The position numbers were made by a program, and so were the translations under genes. The notes below the pieces were generated by a model. The model had not been told where the DNA came from. It worked only from the letters and a program-made list of their open reading frames with translations, and did not search any database. 64,000 nucleotides of DNA from Pseudomonas putida (GTDB taxonomy: Bacteria > Pseudomonadota > Gammaproteobacteria > Pseudomonadales > Pseudomonadaceae). The stretch lies in contig NZ_CP039371.1 in assembly GCF_005080685.1 (NCBI RefSeq), forward strand, positions 5,022,001 to 5,086,000, read 5' to 3'. Below, piece after piece: positions 32,313 through 41,636 of the stretch (position 1 is its first letter; each line of letters begins with the position of its first letter).

Positions 32313-33782
32313 CTACTGCGTAGTGGCCTGTTCCCATCCGCCACCAAGCGCCTTGAACACGCTGACCCGTGCGGAACCTACGCGCTGGTCGGCAGCGGCT
32401 ACCTGCGATTTCGTGTCGATCAGACTGGTCTGCGCGACGATCACGTCGAGGTAGCTGATAGACCCGGCGTGGTAACGCTGGTCGGCCAACTGGAAGGCTT
32501 TTTCGGCCCGGTCGCGCGCTTCGATCAGTGCCTCGCGCTGCTGCATCGCGGCGCCGTAGGCACTCAACGATTGTTCGGACTCCTTCAGGGCATTCAGCAC
32601 GGCACCATCGAAGCTGGCCAACGATGCCGCGTTTTGCGCCTTTGCCTGTGCGATGCGGCTACGTGCGACCATCGTGTTGGGGAAGCTCCAGGAGATCAGC
32701 GGCCCGAAGGAGAACGACCAGGTGCGATTGCCTTTCAGGTAGTCGTTGCGCAGGTAGTTGCCAGAGGCGCCCAGCGTGACGCGCGGATAGAGGTCGGCCA
32801 CAGCCACGCCGATGCGTGCGGTATCGGCGGCCAGTTGGCGCTCGGCCTGGCGCAAGTCCGGGCGGCGGCGCAGCAGCGCGGTGCCATCACCGATCGGCAG
32901 CGCCCCCGCGATCTCCGGTGCCTGGGTGCAGGCGCGCGCCGACTCGGGCACTTGCGACGGCGTGCGGCCCATCAGCGCGGCCAGCTCGAACAACGCGGCA
33001 TCCCGCTGACCCTGCAACGGCGGCAAGGCGGCCCGGGCCTTGGCCAGCGTGACACCGGCCCGTTCCACATCCAGATGCGACGCTGAGCCGGCGTGTTCCT
33101 GGCGACTAACCAGATCCAGGCTGCGCTGAGCCAGTTCAATGGACGAGTGCGCGACGCCGATGGATTCGCCATAGGTGCAGGCGTCCACATAGGCGCGTGT
33201 CGTCTCGGCGACGACGACGACCTTGACGGCATCATGGGCAGCGGCGACTGCATCGGTGTCGTAGCGTGCGGCCTCGATGTCGCGCCTGACCCGGCCGAAC
33301 AGATCGAGTTCGTAGGAGACGTCGAGGCCACCGCTGTAGCTCCATTGTGTGGGCGCCTGGCCGGTGCCCGTCCACGTGGACTGGTCGCGGCCGTAGCCTG
33401 CGCCCGCCGACACGTTGGTCGAGGGAAACAGGCCACCGCGCGCTTCGGTGTAGATGGCTCGTGCGCGGTCGAGGTTGGCCAGCGTCACGCGCAGGTTGGT
33501 ATTGGCCGACAGGGCTTCCTGCACCAGATTGTCGAGTGCGGGATCGTCATACAGCTTCCACCAGTCCGCCGGCAGTGATGCAGCGGTGTCCGTATCGGCT
33601 GGCGTGCTGACGAAGGGGCCTGCCGCGGTTTCCGGCGTGGCCGGAGCGCGATAGTCGGGGCCGCTGGCGCAGCCTGCGGTGATCACGGCAACGGCAATGG
33701 CCATGAAGGCAGCGCGCCGAGGGGGAAACATGGCCGGATGCAAAGCAGTAGTCATGGCAGCAATCGGTTTAGAGCGCGACAT
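32313..33782 (-). CDS. RND efflux outer membrane lipoprotein (OprM/NodT family)
   Basis: The 489-residue protein starts MSRSKPIAAMTTALHPAMFP; the signal region ends in the lipobox ITAGCASGPDYRAP, whose C-S-G-P-D-Y string is typical of OprM/NodT factors. Two TolC-type repeats follow (ANTNLRVTLANLDRARAIYT; STNVSAGAGYGRD). CGGAGGCCCCTG sets this start, which overlaps the pump gene by 14 bases. It forms the outer-membrane duct of the tripartite pump. Confidence 0.94.
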   Translation of the reverse strand: MSRSKPIAAMTTALHPAMFPPRRAAFMAIAVAVITAGCASGPDYRAPATPETAAGPFVSTPADTDTAASLPADWWKLYDDPALDNLVQEALSANTNLRVTLANLDRARAIYTEARGGLFPSTNVSAGAGYGRDQSTWTGTGQAPTQWSYSGGLDVSYELDLFGRVRRDIEAARYDTDAVAAAHDAVKVVVVAETTRAYVDACTYGESIGVAHSSIELAQRSLDLVSRQEHAGSASHLDVERAGVTLAKARAALPPLQGQRDAALFELAALMGRTPSQVPESARACTQAPEIAGALPIGDGTALLRRRPDLRQAERQLAADTARIGVAVADLYPRVTLGASGNYLRNDYLKGNRTWSFSFGPLISWSFPNTMVARSRIAQAKAQNAASLASFDGAVLNALKESEQSLSAYGAAMQQREALIEARDRAEKAFQLADQRYHAGSISYLDVIVAQTSLIDTKSQVAAADQRVGSARVSVFKALGGGWEQATTQ

Positions 33783-36700
33783 CAGGGGCCTCCGCAGTGG
33801 CGAGTTCACGGGCGCGGGGACTTTCCGCTGCCGCCCGGTGATCCTTGGCGATGAAGCTGTAGATGGTGGGCAGCACGAACAGCGTGAAGAAGGTGCCGAC
33901 CAGCATGCCCATCACCACCACAATGCCGATGGAAAAGCGGCTGGCTGAACCCGCGCCATCTGCGAACAGCAGCGGCACCAGGCCGGCGACCATAGCGGCA
34001 GTGGTCATCAGGACGGGGCGCATACGCACCGCTGCGGCCTTCTCGATGGCCTCGATGCGACTCAAGTTTTCGTGATGCTGGATGTGGTTTGCGAATGTGA
34101 CCATCAGGATGCCGTGCTTGGAGATCAGGCCGATAAGCGTGACCAGTCCGATCTGTGTGTAGATATTGAGCGTGGCAAAACCCAGCCACAGCGGCACCAA
34201 GGCACCGCAGACCGCCAGCGGCACCGTCACCAGGATCACCAGCGGATCGCGCAGGCTCTCGAACTGCGCCGCCAGCACCAGGAAGATCACCACCAGCGCG
34301 AAGCAGAAAGACACCAGCAAGCGGTTGCCTTCCTGGACGAATTGGCGGCTGTCGCTGAGCCAGTCCACGCTGGTGCCGGGTGGCAGCGGCTGCGATTGCA
34401 GGAACTTCACGGCCTCGCCCATGCTTACGCCCGGTGCCGGCAGCATTTCCAGCGTGGCGGAGTTCATCTGGCCGAACTGGGTGAGCTGGTTGGCCTGCGG
34501 ACGCATCTCGACGCGGGTCACGGTTGACAGCGGCACCAGCGCGCCGGAAGTCGCCTTGACGTAGAAGCGTCCGAGGTCTTCCGGCGTCATGCGTTCGCCA
34601 CCGCGCACCTGCGGGATCACGTCGTAGGAGCGGTCGTGGAAGTTGAAGCGATTGACGTAGTTCTCGCCGACCAGCACCGCCAGCGTATCGGCGACGGACT
34701 GCATGGTCACGCCCATTTCGCTGGCCCTCGCATTGTCGATGGTGATATGCGCCTGCGGGCTGTCGTAGGACAGGTCGTTCTGCACGTAGAGGAACAACCC
34801 GCTGGCATAGGCGGCCGTCTTGATCTTCTCGCCGGTCTCGTACAGCGTCTGGAACTCATCGGGCGAGCGCAGCACCATTTGCACGGGTAGACCGCCGCTG
34901 GAACCCGGCAATGGAGGCATCTGCACGGCCGTGACGGTTTCTCCGTCGATGGCGGCGCCCGCAGCCTGGATCTGACCTTGGATTTCGGTGGCCGAACGCT
35001 TGCGCTCGGACCAGTCCTTCAGGATCGCACCGCCGAGCATCTGGTTCTGGCCGCCAGCAATGCCGGCGATATGCATGAAGCTGCTGTCGAACTCAGGGAT
35101 CGACTCGAATATCTTCTCGATCTGCTCGGCATAGCGGGTGGTGTAGCCCACTCCCGCATACTGCGGCGCCTTGGTGACGGCCAGTACGATGCCCTGGTCT
35201 TCCATTGGTGCCAGTTCGTGGCGCGTGCCATTGAACAGCACCACGATGGCCGCCAATACCACCGCACCCACCAGCAGAACCGCGCCGCGCGCGGCCAGCG
35301 TGCGTGCCAGCAGGCGTCCGTAGAAAGCGGTCAGCCCTTGCATGGTGTGCTCGACGCGTTTGGCCAGTCGTCCCTCGCCCTGCGCCGAACTCAACAGCAT
35401 CGAACTCATGACCGGCGAGAGTGTCAGTGCGACCACGCCCGAGACGATGACCGAGCCAGCCAGCGTGAAGGCGAACTCCTTGAACAGTGCGCCGGTCAGC
35501 CCCCCCATCATGCCGATGGGAGCGTAGACGGCCGCCAGCGTAATGGTCATGGCAATCACCGGCCCGACGATCTCGCGCGCGCCCAGCAGGGCTGCACGCA
35601 CCGGCGTGTAGCCTTCCTCGATGTGGCGATGAATGTTCTCCACCACCACGATGGCGTCATCGACCACCAAGCCGATCGCCAGCACCATCGCCAGCAGCGT
35701 CAGCAGGTTGATCGAGAAGCCGCAGGCCAGCATCAGCGCGGCGGTGCCAACCAGCGACAGCGGGATGGTGACCACCGGAATGATGACCGCGCGGAAGGTG
35801 CCAAGGAATAGGAAGATCACCACGATGACGATCACGATCGCTTCGACCAGCGTGTGCTTGACCTCCTCGATGGAGGCGTTGACGAAGGTTGCGATGTCGT
35901 AGTTGGGCGAGACCTTCAGTCCAGGCGGCGCCATTTCGCGGATCTTGGGAATCAGTTCCTTGGCCTGCTTGACGATGTCGATCGGGTTGCCGTCGGGCGC
36001 GGGCTGGATGCCGATGAAGATCGCCGGCTTGCCGGTAGCGAACGCGGCGTTGTTGTAGTTCTGTCCACCAATCTCCACCGTGGCCACGTCGGACAGCCGC
36101 ACCAGACCACCCTCGGGGCTGGACTTGATGACCATCTGGCGGAAGTCCTCGACGCCGCGCAGGTCGGTGGCGGCGCTGATGTTGGTGACGGTCAGCGCGC
36201 TCTTGAGCTGGCCTGGCGCGGCCTGCACGTTGTTGGCGCGCAGCGCGGCCGCAATCTCTCCGGCCGACAAACCGCGCGCGGCCAGCCTTACCGGATCGAT
36301 CCAGATACGCATGGCCAGCGTCTGCCCGCCCATGATGTCTGCCGAAGCGACGCCGGGAATGCCGGTGAACAGCGGCTGCGCCACGCGGGTGGCGAAGTCT
36401 GTCACCTGCGGGATCGACAGCGTGTCGCTGTAGAAGGCGACGTACTGCACGGCGGTGCCGCCTTCGGTGGACTTGCTGATGACCGGATCGGTCACGCCAG
36501 TCGGCAACTGGTACTTGACCTGCTGCACCTTGGCGAGGATTTCGGTCATCGCGCGATCGGCATTGGCGTTGAGCACCAGCCGCGCCTTGATCTCGCTCTT
36601 GCCCTGCGTGGTGGTCGAACTGAGGTACTCGATGCCGCTGGCCGTGGCGATGGACTGCGCGATCGGTGTGGTCACGAAGCCTTGCATCACTTCCTGGGTC

Positions 36701-36861
36701 GCGCCTGGCAAGGTGGTGCTCACGCTGATGGTGGCGTTTTCGAGATAGGGGTACTGCCGCACGGGCAGCATGAACACGGCGGTGGCACCCATCAGCAGGA
36801 TCAACAGGCTGACCACCAGTGCCAGGATGGGGCGGCGGATGAAAATGTCGGTGAAATGCAT
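33769..36861 (-). CDS. RND efflux pump, inner membrane transporter (HAE1 family)
   Basis: The 1030-residue transporter starts MHFTDIFIRRPILALVVSLL, with twelve predicted TM helices and two large periplasmic loops (about 40-335 and 560-865). TM4 holds the proton relay LAIGLVVDDAIVVVENIHRH with paired Asp. RP-motif and PDGNPIDIV blocks are those of HAE1 drug transporters. Length is normal and there is no disruption. Substrate unknown; a cargo pump on a mobile element could confer drug or metabolite tolerance. Confidence 0.95.
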   Translation of the reverse strand: MHFTDIFIRRPILALVVSLLILLMGATAVFMLPVRQYPYLENATISVSTTLPGATQEVMQGFVTTPIAQSIATASGIEYLSSTTTQGKSEIKARLVLNANADRAMTEILAKVQQVKYQLPTGVTDPVISKSTEGGTAVQYVAFYSDTLSIPQVTDFATRVAQPLFTGIPGVASADIMGGQTLAMRIWIDPVRLAARGLSAGEIAAALRANNVQAAPGQLKSALTVTNISAATDLRGVEDFRQMVIKSSPEGGLVRLSDVATVEIGGQNYNNAAFATGKPAIFIGIQPAPDGNPIDIVKQAKELIPKIREMAPPGLKVSPNYDIATFVNASIEEVKHTLVEAIVIVIVVIFLFLGTFRAVIIPVVTIPLSLVGTAALMLACGFSINLLTLLAMVLAIGLVVDDAIVVVENIHRHIEEGYTPVRAALLGAREIVGPVIAMTITLAAVYAPIGMMGGLTGALFKEFAFTLAGSVIVSGVVALTLSPVMSSMLLSSAQGEGRLAKRVEHTMQGLTAFYGRLLARTLAARGAVLLVGAVVLAAIVVLFNGTRHELAPMEDQGIVLAVTKAPQYAGVGYTTRYAEQIEKIFESIPEFDSSFMHIAGIAGGQNQMLGGAILKDWSERKRSATEIQGQIQAAGAAIDGETVTAVQMPPLPGSSGGLPVQMVLRSPDEFQTLYETGEKIKTAAYASGLFLYVQNDLSYDSPQAHITIDNARASEMGVTMQSVADTLAVLVGENYVNRFNFHDRSYDVIPQVRGGERMTPEDLGRFYVKATSGALVPLSTVTRVEMRPQANQLTQFGQMNSATLEMLPAPGVSMGEAVKFLQSQPLPPGTSVDWLSDSRQFVQEGNRLLVSFCFALVVIFLVLAAQFESLRDPLVILVTVPLAVCGALVPLWLGFATLNIYTQIGLVTLIGLISKHGILMVTFANHIQHHENLSRIEAIEKAAAVRMRPVLMTTAAMVAGLVPLLFADGAGSASRFSIGIVVVMGMLVGTFFTLFVLPTIYSFIAKDHRAAAESPRARELATAEAPDVAL

Positions 36862-36873
36862 CGTGTCGTCTCC

Positions 36874-38019
36874 CTAGCGTGCGCTGGCGGTAGATGCCAC
36901 CGCCGGGGCGGCACGCAGCACTGCGGCGGCAGGAGCGGCCGCGTTGATCTTCACCGTCGCGCCGGGCGGTAGCCGGTTCTGGCCCGCTGTCACCACGATG
37001 TCGCCGGGCTTGACGCCATGCGTCACTAGGACTTCCTCGCCGAGCCGGCGACCAGTGACGACCGGCACGGCGACCGCCTTACCGATTCCCTGCGCGTCGG
37101 CATCTTGCACGAGCACCACGCTGTCACCGGAAGCCGAAGTCTGGATCGCCGTCAGCGGCAACACGATGGCGTCGGTCGTGACGGGCAACGCCAGCCGCGC
37201 CGTCGCGTACATGCCGGACCTCAGCAGCCGATCGGCATTGGGCAACAGTGCTTGCACGGCCACGTTGCGGGTTTCGCCGTCGATGCGCGGTTCGATGGTG
37301 CTGATTTTGGCGGTGAATACCCGACCCGGCGCGGCGTCCACTGTGACCTGCACCGGCGCGCCCGGCGTCAGCTTGGACAAGTCCTGCTGCGGCAGCGTGA
37401 AGTTGACGTAGAGCGGGTCGAGCTGGGTCAGCGTGGCGATCGCATCGCCGGCATTGAGGTACTGGCCGGGATTGATCCGCCGGATGCCGATCTGGCCGGA
37501 GAACGGCGCGCGAATGCTTTTCTGCTGGATACGTGCGTCCAGTTGCCGCACCGCCGCGACGGCCTGGGCGGCCTCCGCCTTGCGTTGTTCGAGCAATTCA
37601 CGTGGCTCGGCGCCGGTAGGGGCCAGTTCCTGCGAGCGCCGGAGTTGCAACTGGGTGAAATCGGCCTTGGCCGCAGCAGCGGCACGATCCGCTTGTTCGG
37701 GAGCGTCGTAGAGCTGAATCAGCACCGTCCCTTCCTTCACGGACTGGCCGGCGTCGAAATTGATGGCGGTCACGCGGCCCGACGTGTCGGGGGCCAGCAG
37801 CACTTCGCGCACGGCTTGCAAATTGCCGACGGCCTGCAACTCCTCGGCCACGCCGCGAGGTTCGGCGCGTATCGTCGAGACCGGCATCGGCGGCATGGCG
37901 TGGTGTTCAGCGCCACCGCTGCGGGTGGTACGCCAGGCATACAGCAGGCCGAAGACCACGACGAGGCCAATGACGCTGATAACAACGGGTTTGGCACGGG
38001 AGATAACGGCGGTGCTCAT
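36874..38019 (-). CDS. RND efflux membrane fusion protein
   Basis: The 381-residue periplasmic adaptor starts MSTAVISRAKPVVISVIGLV with an N-terminal TM anchor. It continues with a lipoyl half-motif (VLLAPDTSGRVTAINFDAGQ), a helical hairpin (about 105-165), the second lipoyl half (KSIRAPFSGQIGIRRINPGQ) and a beta-barrel region. GGGAGGAACGC precedes the start; the open frame to 38172 is rejected. It is the first gene of the pump operon. Confidence 0.94.
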   Translation of the reverse strand: MSTAVISRAKPVVISVIGLVVVFGLLYAWRTTRSGGAEHHAMPPMPVSTIRAEPRGVAEELQAVGNLQAVREVLLAPDTSGRVTAINFDAGQSVKEGTVLIQLYDAPEQADRAAAAAKADFTQLQLRRSQELAPTGAEPRELLEQRKAEAAQAVAAVRQLDARIQQKSIRAPFSGQIGIRRINPGQYLNAGDAIATLTQLDPLYVNFTLPQQDLSKLTPGAPVQVTVDAAPGRVFTAKISTIEPRIDGETRNVAVQALLPNADRLLRSGMYATARLALPVTTDAIVLPLTAIQTSASGDSVVLVQDADAQGIGKAVAVPVVTGRRLGEEVLVTHGVKPGDIVVTAGQNRLPPGATVKINAAAPAAAVLRAAPAVASTASAR

Positions 38020-38214
38020 GCGTTCCTCCCGACGACAACGGGGATGGGGATGGCGCGTGATCGGCTGTGCGGGGCCGATCCACCAAGGCAAAGTGAGTGC
38101 ATAGGGGAATTTCCTCGGGAAGAACGGGGTATTCGTTCGGCCGGCCAAGCACGCTGGATTGAGGCATGACAAACCACGATGAAGCGCAGTCTATCCGTGT
38201 GAGCACAGTTCTAC

Positions 38215-38245
38215 ATTGCGAAAGCAAGTCAATTTATTTCGCAAT
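38215..38245. promoter_or_regulatory. Perfect inverted repeat upstream of the pump operon
   Basis: ATTGCGAAA (38215-38223) and TTTCGCAAT (38237-38245) are separated by 13 AT-rich bases, between the divergent efflux operon and TonB receptor gene. It looks like an operator; the protein that binds it is unknown, with the Fur-family regulator or AraC as local candidates. Confidence 0.5.
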
Positions 38246-38247
38246 AC

Positions 38248-38303
38248 GGCCAAAGGCATGGAGACAATTGAATTTGGCCTAACTGAATAACAATCTGGCT
38301 TAA
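38248..38303 (+). promoter_or_regulatory. Candidate AraC sites before the TonB receptor gene
   Basis: TTGGCCTAA (38274-38282) and CTGGCTTAA (38295-38303) form a direct repeat 21 bases apart, the spacing used by many AraC proteins. An inverted GGCCAA lies at 38248-38253. The element matches the one at the araC-like gene promoter. Confidence 0.5.
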
Positions 38304-38469
38304 TTTCACCATCATGCCCGTTCAGTTCCATTGTCAAATAAAGCATCTAAACGCAAATGAGTATTGTTTGATGCTAGATCTCACGACTACTGGAAAGCTC
38401 CGTTGGCAAATTGATGTGCGCGCAATGCCCGCCGTCTATCCTCATCTGGATGGGCCGTGCAAGGGCGTC

Positions 38470-40686
38470 ATGAGGAGCGCGCCCCGCACTATGCTTGGCT
38501 CGGCAGTTGCGGCGGCAATTTTCATTAGCGCGCAGGGCGCATTCGCCGCCGAGCCAACACAGATCCAAAACAAGGATGGGGAAAAATCGTCTCAAGAGGC
38601 GATGACCTTGCCGGCCGTCACCGTAACGGGCCGCGTGGATGCGGCGGCAACCGAGGGTACAGGTTCCTACACCACCGGCGAGACGGCGGCGGCGACCCGC
38701 CTGCCGCTGTCGCTGCGGGAAACACCGCAGTCGGTGACGGTCATCACGCGCCAGCGTATGGACGACCAGCAATTGAATTCGGTGCAGGACGTGCTGGAGA
38801 ACACCACGGGCGTCGCGTCGTACCAGTCCGACAGCGAGAGAACGAGCTTCTATTCGCGCGGCTTCCTGATCAACAACATTCAATACGACGGCATACCCAC
38901 TGTCGTCGGCGACATCATCAACGGCAGCGGCATCGGTTCTCTCGATACCGCGTTCTATGATCGTGTCGAAGTCGTGCGCGGCGCCTCCGGCTTGCTGACC
39001 GGCACCGGCAACCCCTCGGCCGCAATCAACTTGGTGCGCAAACGGCCGACCCGTGAATTCTCGGCGGCCGCCTCGCTCGGCGCAGGGAGCTGGGACACCT
39101 ACCGGGGCATGGCCGACGTCTCGACACCGCTGACCGAGGACGGTCGCATCCGCGCGCGCATGGTGGGAACGTACCAGGACGGACACTCGTACATCGACGG
39201 CTACAAGCCGGAGAGGAAGGGGTTCTACGGCATCATCGAGGCGGATCTGACCGAGGACACGACGGTGAGCCTGGGCTACGACTATCAGGACATCACGCCG
39301 AAAGGCTCGACCTGGGGCGGCTTGCCGCTATGGTTCAGCGACGGCACGCAGGCGGAGTATTCGCGCTCCAAGACCTACGCGCAGGACTGGAGCTATTGGG
39401 ACAACACGCTCAAGACGGCGTTTGCCGAAATCGAGCACCGCTTCGCCAACGGCTGGAACGTCCGGGCCGTCGCCAACCAGTACCGCACCGAATACGATGC
39501 CGAGTTACTCGGCTTGGTCGGTTACCCCGATCGCAGCACGGGACTGGGTACCTATCCCTACGGGGCCTATCCGGTGGCACTGGCGGCCCAAGGGCGCAGC
39601 CGTCAAAACACCTTCGATGTGATGGCCAGCGGCCCCTTCGAGCTGCTGGGCCGTCAGCATGAACTGGTGGTCGGGGCGACGAGTTCGCGTCGCACCGCCA
39701 GCAAGGAGGAAGTCTCGCCGTTCTATCCAGGCTTTGTGCCAGTCAATGTCTATGACCTGAGCACTGCCTATCCCCGACCCGACTTCGATGCCATGGCTTC
39801 GATCCCGACGCGCACCAGGATCAAGCAGAGCGGCTTCTACAGCGCCGCCCGGTTTTCGCTGGCCGATCCTCTGAAGCTCATCGTCGGCGGCCGCTTCAGC
39901 AACTATGAAATCGACGAGAGCGTCAGCGGCACGCCTTTCCACTACAAGAAGACCAGCGAATTCACCCCATATGCCGGCTTGATCTACGACATCGGCAAGA
40001 CCTACTCGGCCTACCTCAGCTACACCGGCATCTTCAACCCGCAGACCGATTATCGGGACAGCAACGGCAACGTGCTCATGCCGTCCAAGGGGAAAACCAA
40101 GGAAATCGGCCTGAAAGGCGAGTACCTCGACGGGCGTCTGAATGCGTCGGTCGCCTTGTTCGAGACCGAGCTGGACAACGCGGCACAGATCGTCGCCGGA
40201 AGCTATACGCCAGGCGGCGCCCAAGCCTACAAAGGCGTCGATGGCACGAAGTCGCGCGGGATCGAGCTGGACTTACAGGGCGAGTTGGCGCGTGGCTGGA
40301 ACATCTACGCTGGTATCGCCCACTTCACGGCGAAAGATGGCGATGACGTCCGCTTGAATTCGCAAATACCGCGCACCACGGCCCAGCTATTCACCACCTA
40401 CCAGTTGCCGGGAGAGTGGAACAAATTGACGCTGGGTGGAGGCGTCAAATGGCAAAGCCGCATCTACCAGGCCCCAAACACCGGCACCAGCTCACTGGGC
40501 GGGGAGCAGAGTTCTTATGCCCTGGTGTCACTGGTGGGGCGTTACGCCATCACGAAGAAGATCAACGTGGCAGTCAACGTCAACAACTTGTTCGACAAGA
40601 AGTACGCGCTACAGAAGGGCGACTTCGACACCGTGACTTATGGCGCACCGCGCAACGTGATGGTGACGCTGAACTACAAGTTGTGA
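38470..40686 (+). CDS. TonB-dependent siderophore receptor (FhuE/FpvA-like)
   Basis: The 738-residue form starts MRSAPRTMLGSAVAAAIFIS with a signal peptide ending AQGAFAAEP; in-frame ATGs at 38314 and 38425 would add up to 52 residues with no better signal, so the exact start is open. There is no N-terminal STN signalling domain. The plug includes LRETPQSVTVITRQRMDDQQ and RVEVVRGASGLLTGTGNPSA; the beta barrel ends in the outer-membrane signature NVMVTLNYKL. It imports a ferric siderophore, probably hydroxamate-type by family resemblance. It heads a rightward operon with a flavin reductase. Confidence 0.93.
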   Translation: MRSAPRTMLGSAVAAAIFISAQGAFAAEPTQIQNKDGEKSSQEAMTLPAVTVTGRVDAAATEGTGSYTTGETAAATRLPLSLRETPQSVTVITRQRMDDQQLNSVQDVLENTTGVASYQSDSERTSFYSRGFLINNIQYDGIPTVVGDIINGSGIGSLDTAFYDRVEVVRGASGLLTGTGNPSAAINLVRKRPTREFSAAASLGAGSWDTYRGMADVSTPLTEDGRIRARMVGTYQDGHSYIDGYKPERKGFYGIIEADLTEDTTVSLGYDYQDITPKGSTWGGLPLWFSDGTQAEYSRSKTYAQDWSYWDNTLKTAFAEIEHRFANGWNVRAVANQYRTEYDAELLGLVGYPDRSTGLGTYPYGAYPVALAAQGRSRQNTFDVMASGPFELLGRQHELVVGATSSRRTASKEEVSPFYPGFVPVNVYDLSTAYPRPDFDAMASIPTRTRIKQSGFYSAARFSLADPLKLIVGGRFSNYEIDESVSGTPFHYKKTSEFTPYAGLIYDIGKTYSAYLSYTGIFNPQTDYRDSNGNVLMPSKGKTKEIGLKGEYLDGRLNASVALFETELDNAAQIVAGSYTPGGAQAYKGVDGTKSRGIELDLQGELARGWNIYAGIAHFTAKDGDDVRLNSQIPRTTAQLFTTYQLPGEWNKLTLGGGVKWQSRIYQAPNTGTSSLGGEQSSYALVSLVGRYAITKKINVAVNVNNLFDKKYALQKGDFDTVTYGAPRNVMVTLNYKL

Positions 40687-40745
40687 GTGTGCCCGCGTGG
40701 CGCATCCGCCCTCCCGAATATCCGAGCTTCGCCAGAGAGAAAGCC

Positions 40746-41204
40746 ATGTTGTCCAAATCCCCGCCCTGCCAGCAGCCCCCTGTGACCGTGACCCACCAAC
40801 AGAACAGGATTGCCTTGTTCTGGCTGACCACCGCCGTTGGTGCCGTGCTATTCGTGACGCTGCAATCGTTCTCCTACGTCAACGACTACGTGGTGGCGCA
40901 CGGCGCGATGCCCACCATCACGTTCGATGCCGGCGCGCTGTGGATGGTCTCCGCGTTCTATGGCGCCTGGATCGTCACGGTACTGCTGGCCTTGGCCGGA
41001 ACTGCCAGGACGCAATGGGCCGCACTGAGTCTTGGCGGCCTGATGGTCATCCTGAACACCGCCGCTGGAGTCTTCGATGGGCTGCGGGATGGCGGGCACA
41101 TCGCGTTCTCGGCCGTGTTCTTCATCGCGCTGCCCGGCCTATGCGCCATCGTCGCGGCCTGGCGCCACCTCAAGAGCAAAGGAGCACGTGATGTCGATGA
41201 ATAG
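40746..41204 (+). CDS. Four-helix membrane protein in iron-uptake operon
   Basis: The 152-residue protein has about four TM helices (NRIALFWLTTAVGAVLFVTL; TFDAGALWMVSAFYGAWIVT; TQWAALSLGGLMVILNTAAG; IAFSAVFFIALPGLCAIVAA). It overlaps the next gene by 14 bases. Its place after a siderophore receptor suggests a role in transport or sensing, but I do not recognise the family. Confidence 0.8.
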   Translation: MLSKSPPCQQPPVTVTHQQNRIALFWLTTAVGAVLFVTLQSFSYVNDYVVAHGAMPTITFDAGALWMVSAFYGAWIVTVLLALAGTARTQWAALSLGGLMVILNTAAGVFDGLRDGGHIAFSAVFFIALPGLCAIVAAWRHLKSKGARDVDE

Positions 41205-41598
41205 CTCGAACTTCCCCTTCGTCTGGATGAGTTTTTCGCAGGAGCCGGGGCATGACCCCGAAAAGGACTTCGAGGAATTCGAGGCCAACCTGAAGCGCGG
41301 CGAACCGTTCGTGCTGCTGAGCGATTCGGCGCCGGACGCAGACCATGAGCACACGCCGGAAGAAAAGAAGCGCACTTCGCTCTGGATGAAGAAGCACAAG
41401 ACCGAGTTGCGCAAGCTGGTTCTGGCGATGGTCCTGGTCGAACCCAGCCCGGCCAAGCGCCTGGGCTTCAAGGCGTTTGCGGTGGTCTTCGCCAAGTTCT
41501 GGGGCTACCCGTTGATTCTTGCTTCGTCACGCGAGGAAGCGATGGAGATGGCCAAGGGACTGCTGCCTGGGCACCCCACGTCAGCCGCTGCGTCGTAG
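41191..41598 (+). CDS. Conserved small protein, copy 2 (FWGYP family)
   Basis: The 135-residue protein MSMNSSNFPFVWMSFSQEPG is a paralogue of the 29162-29572 product: shared blocks include DHEHTPEEKKRTSLWMKKHK, VEPSPAKRLGFKAFAVVFAK and FWGYPLILASSREEAMEMAK. AAAGGAGCACGTG sets the start inside the previous gene. It lies between a siderophore receptor operon membrane protein and the siderophore-interacting flavoprotein. Function unknown. Confidence 0.82.
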   Translation: MSMNSSNFPFVWMSFSQEPGHDPEKDFEEFEANLKRGEPFVLLSDSAPDADHEHTPEEKKRTSLWMKKHKTELRKLVLAMVLVEPSPAKRLGFKAFAVVFAKFWGYPLILASSREEAMEMAKGLLPGHPTSAAAS

Positions 41599-41636
41599 CG
41601 CGCAATGGCCCGCCATCGATCATCGAGCATACCGAT

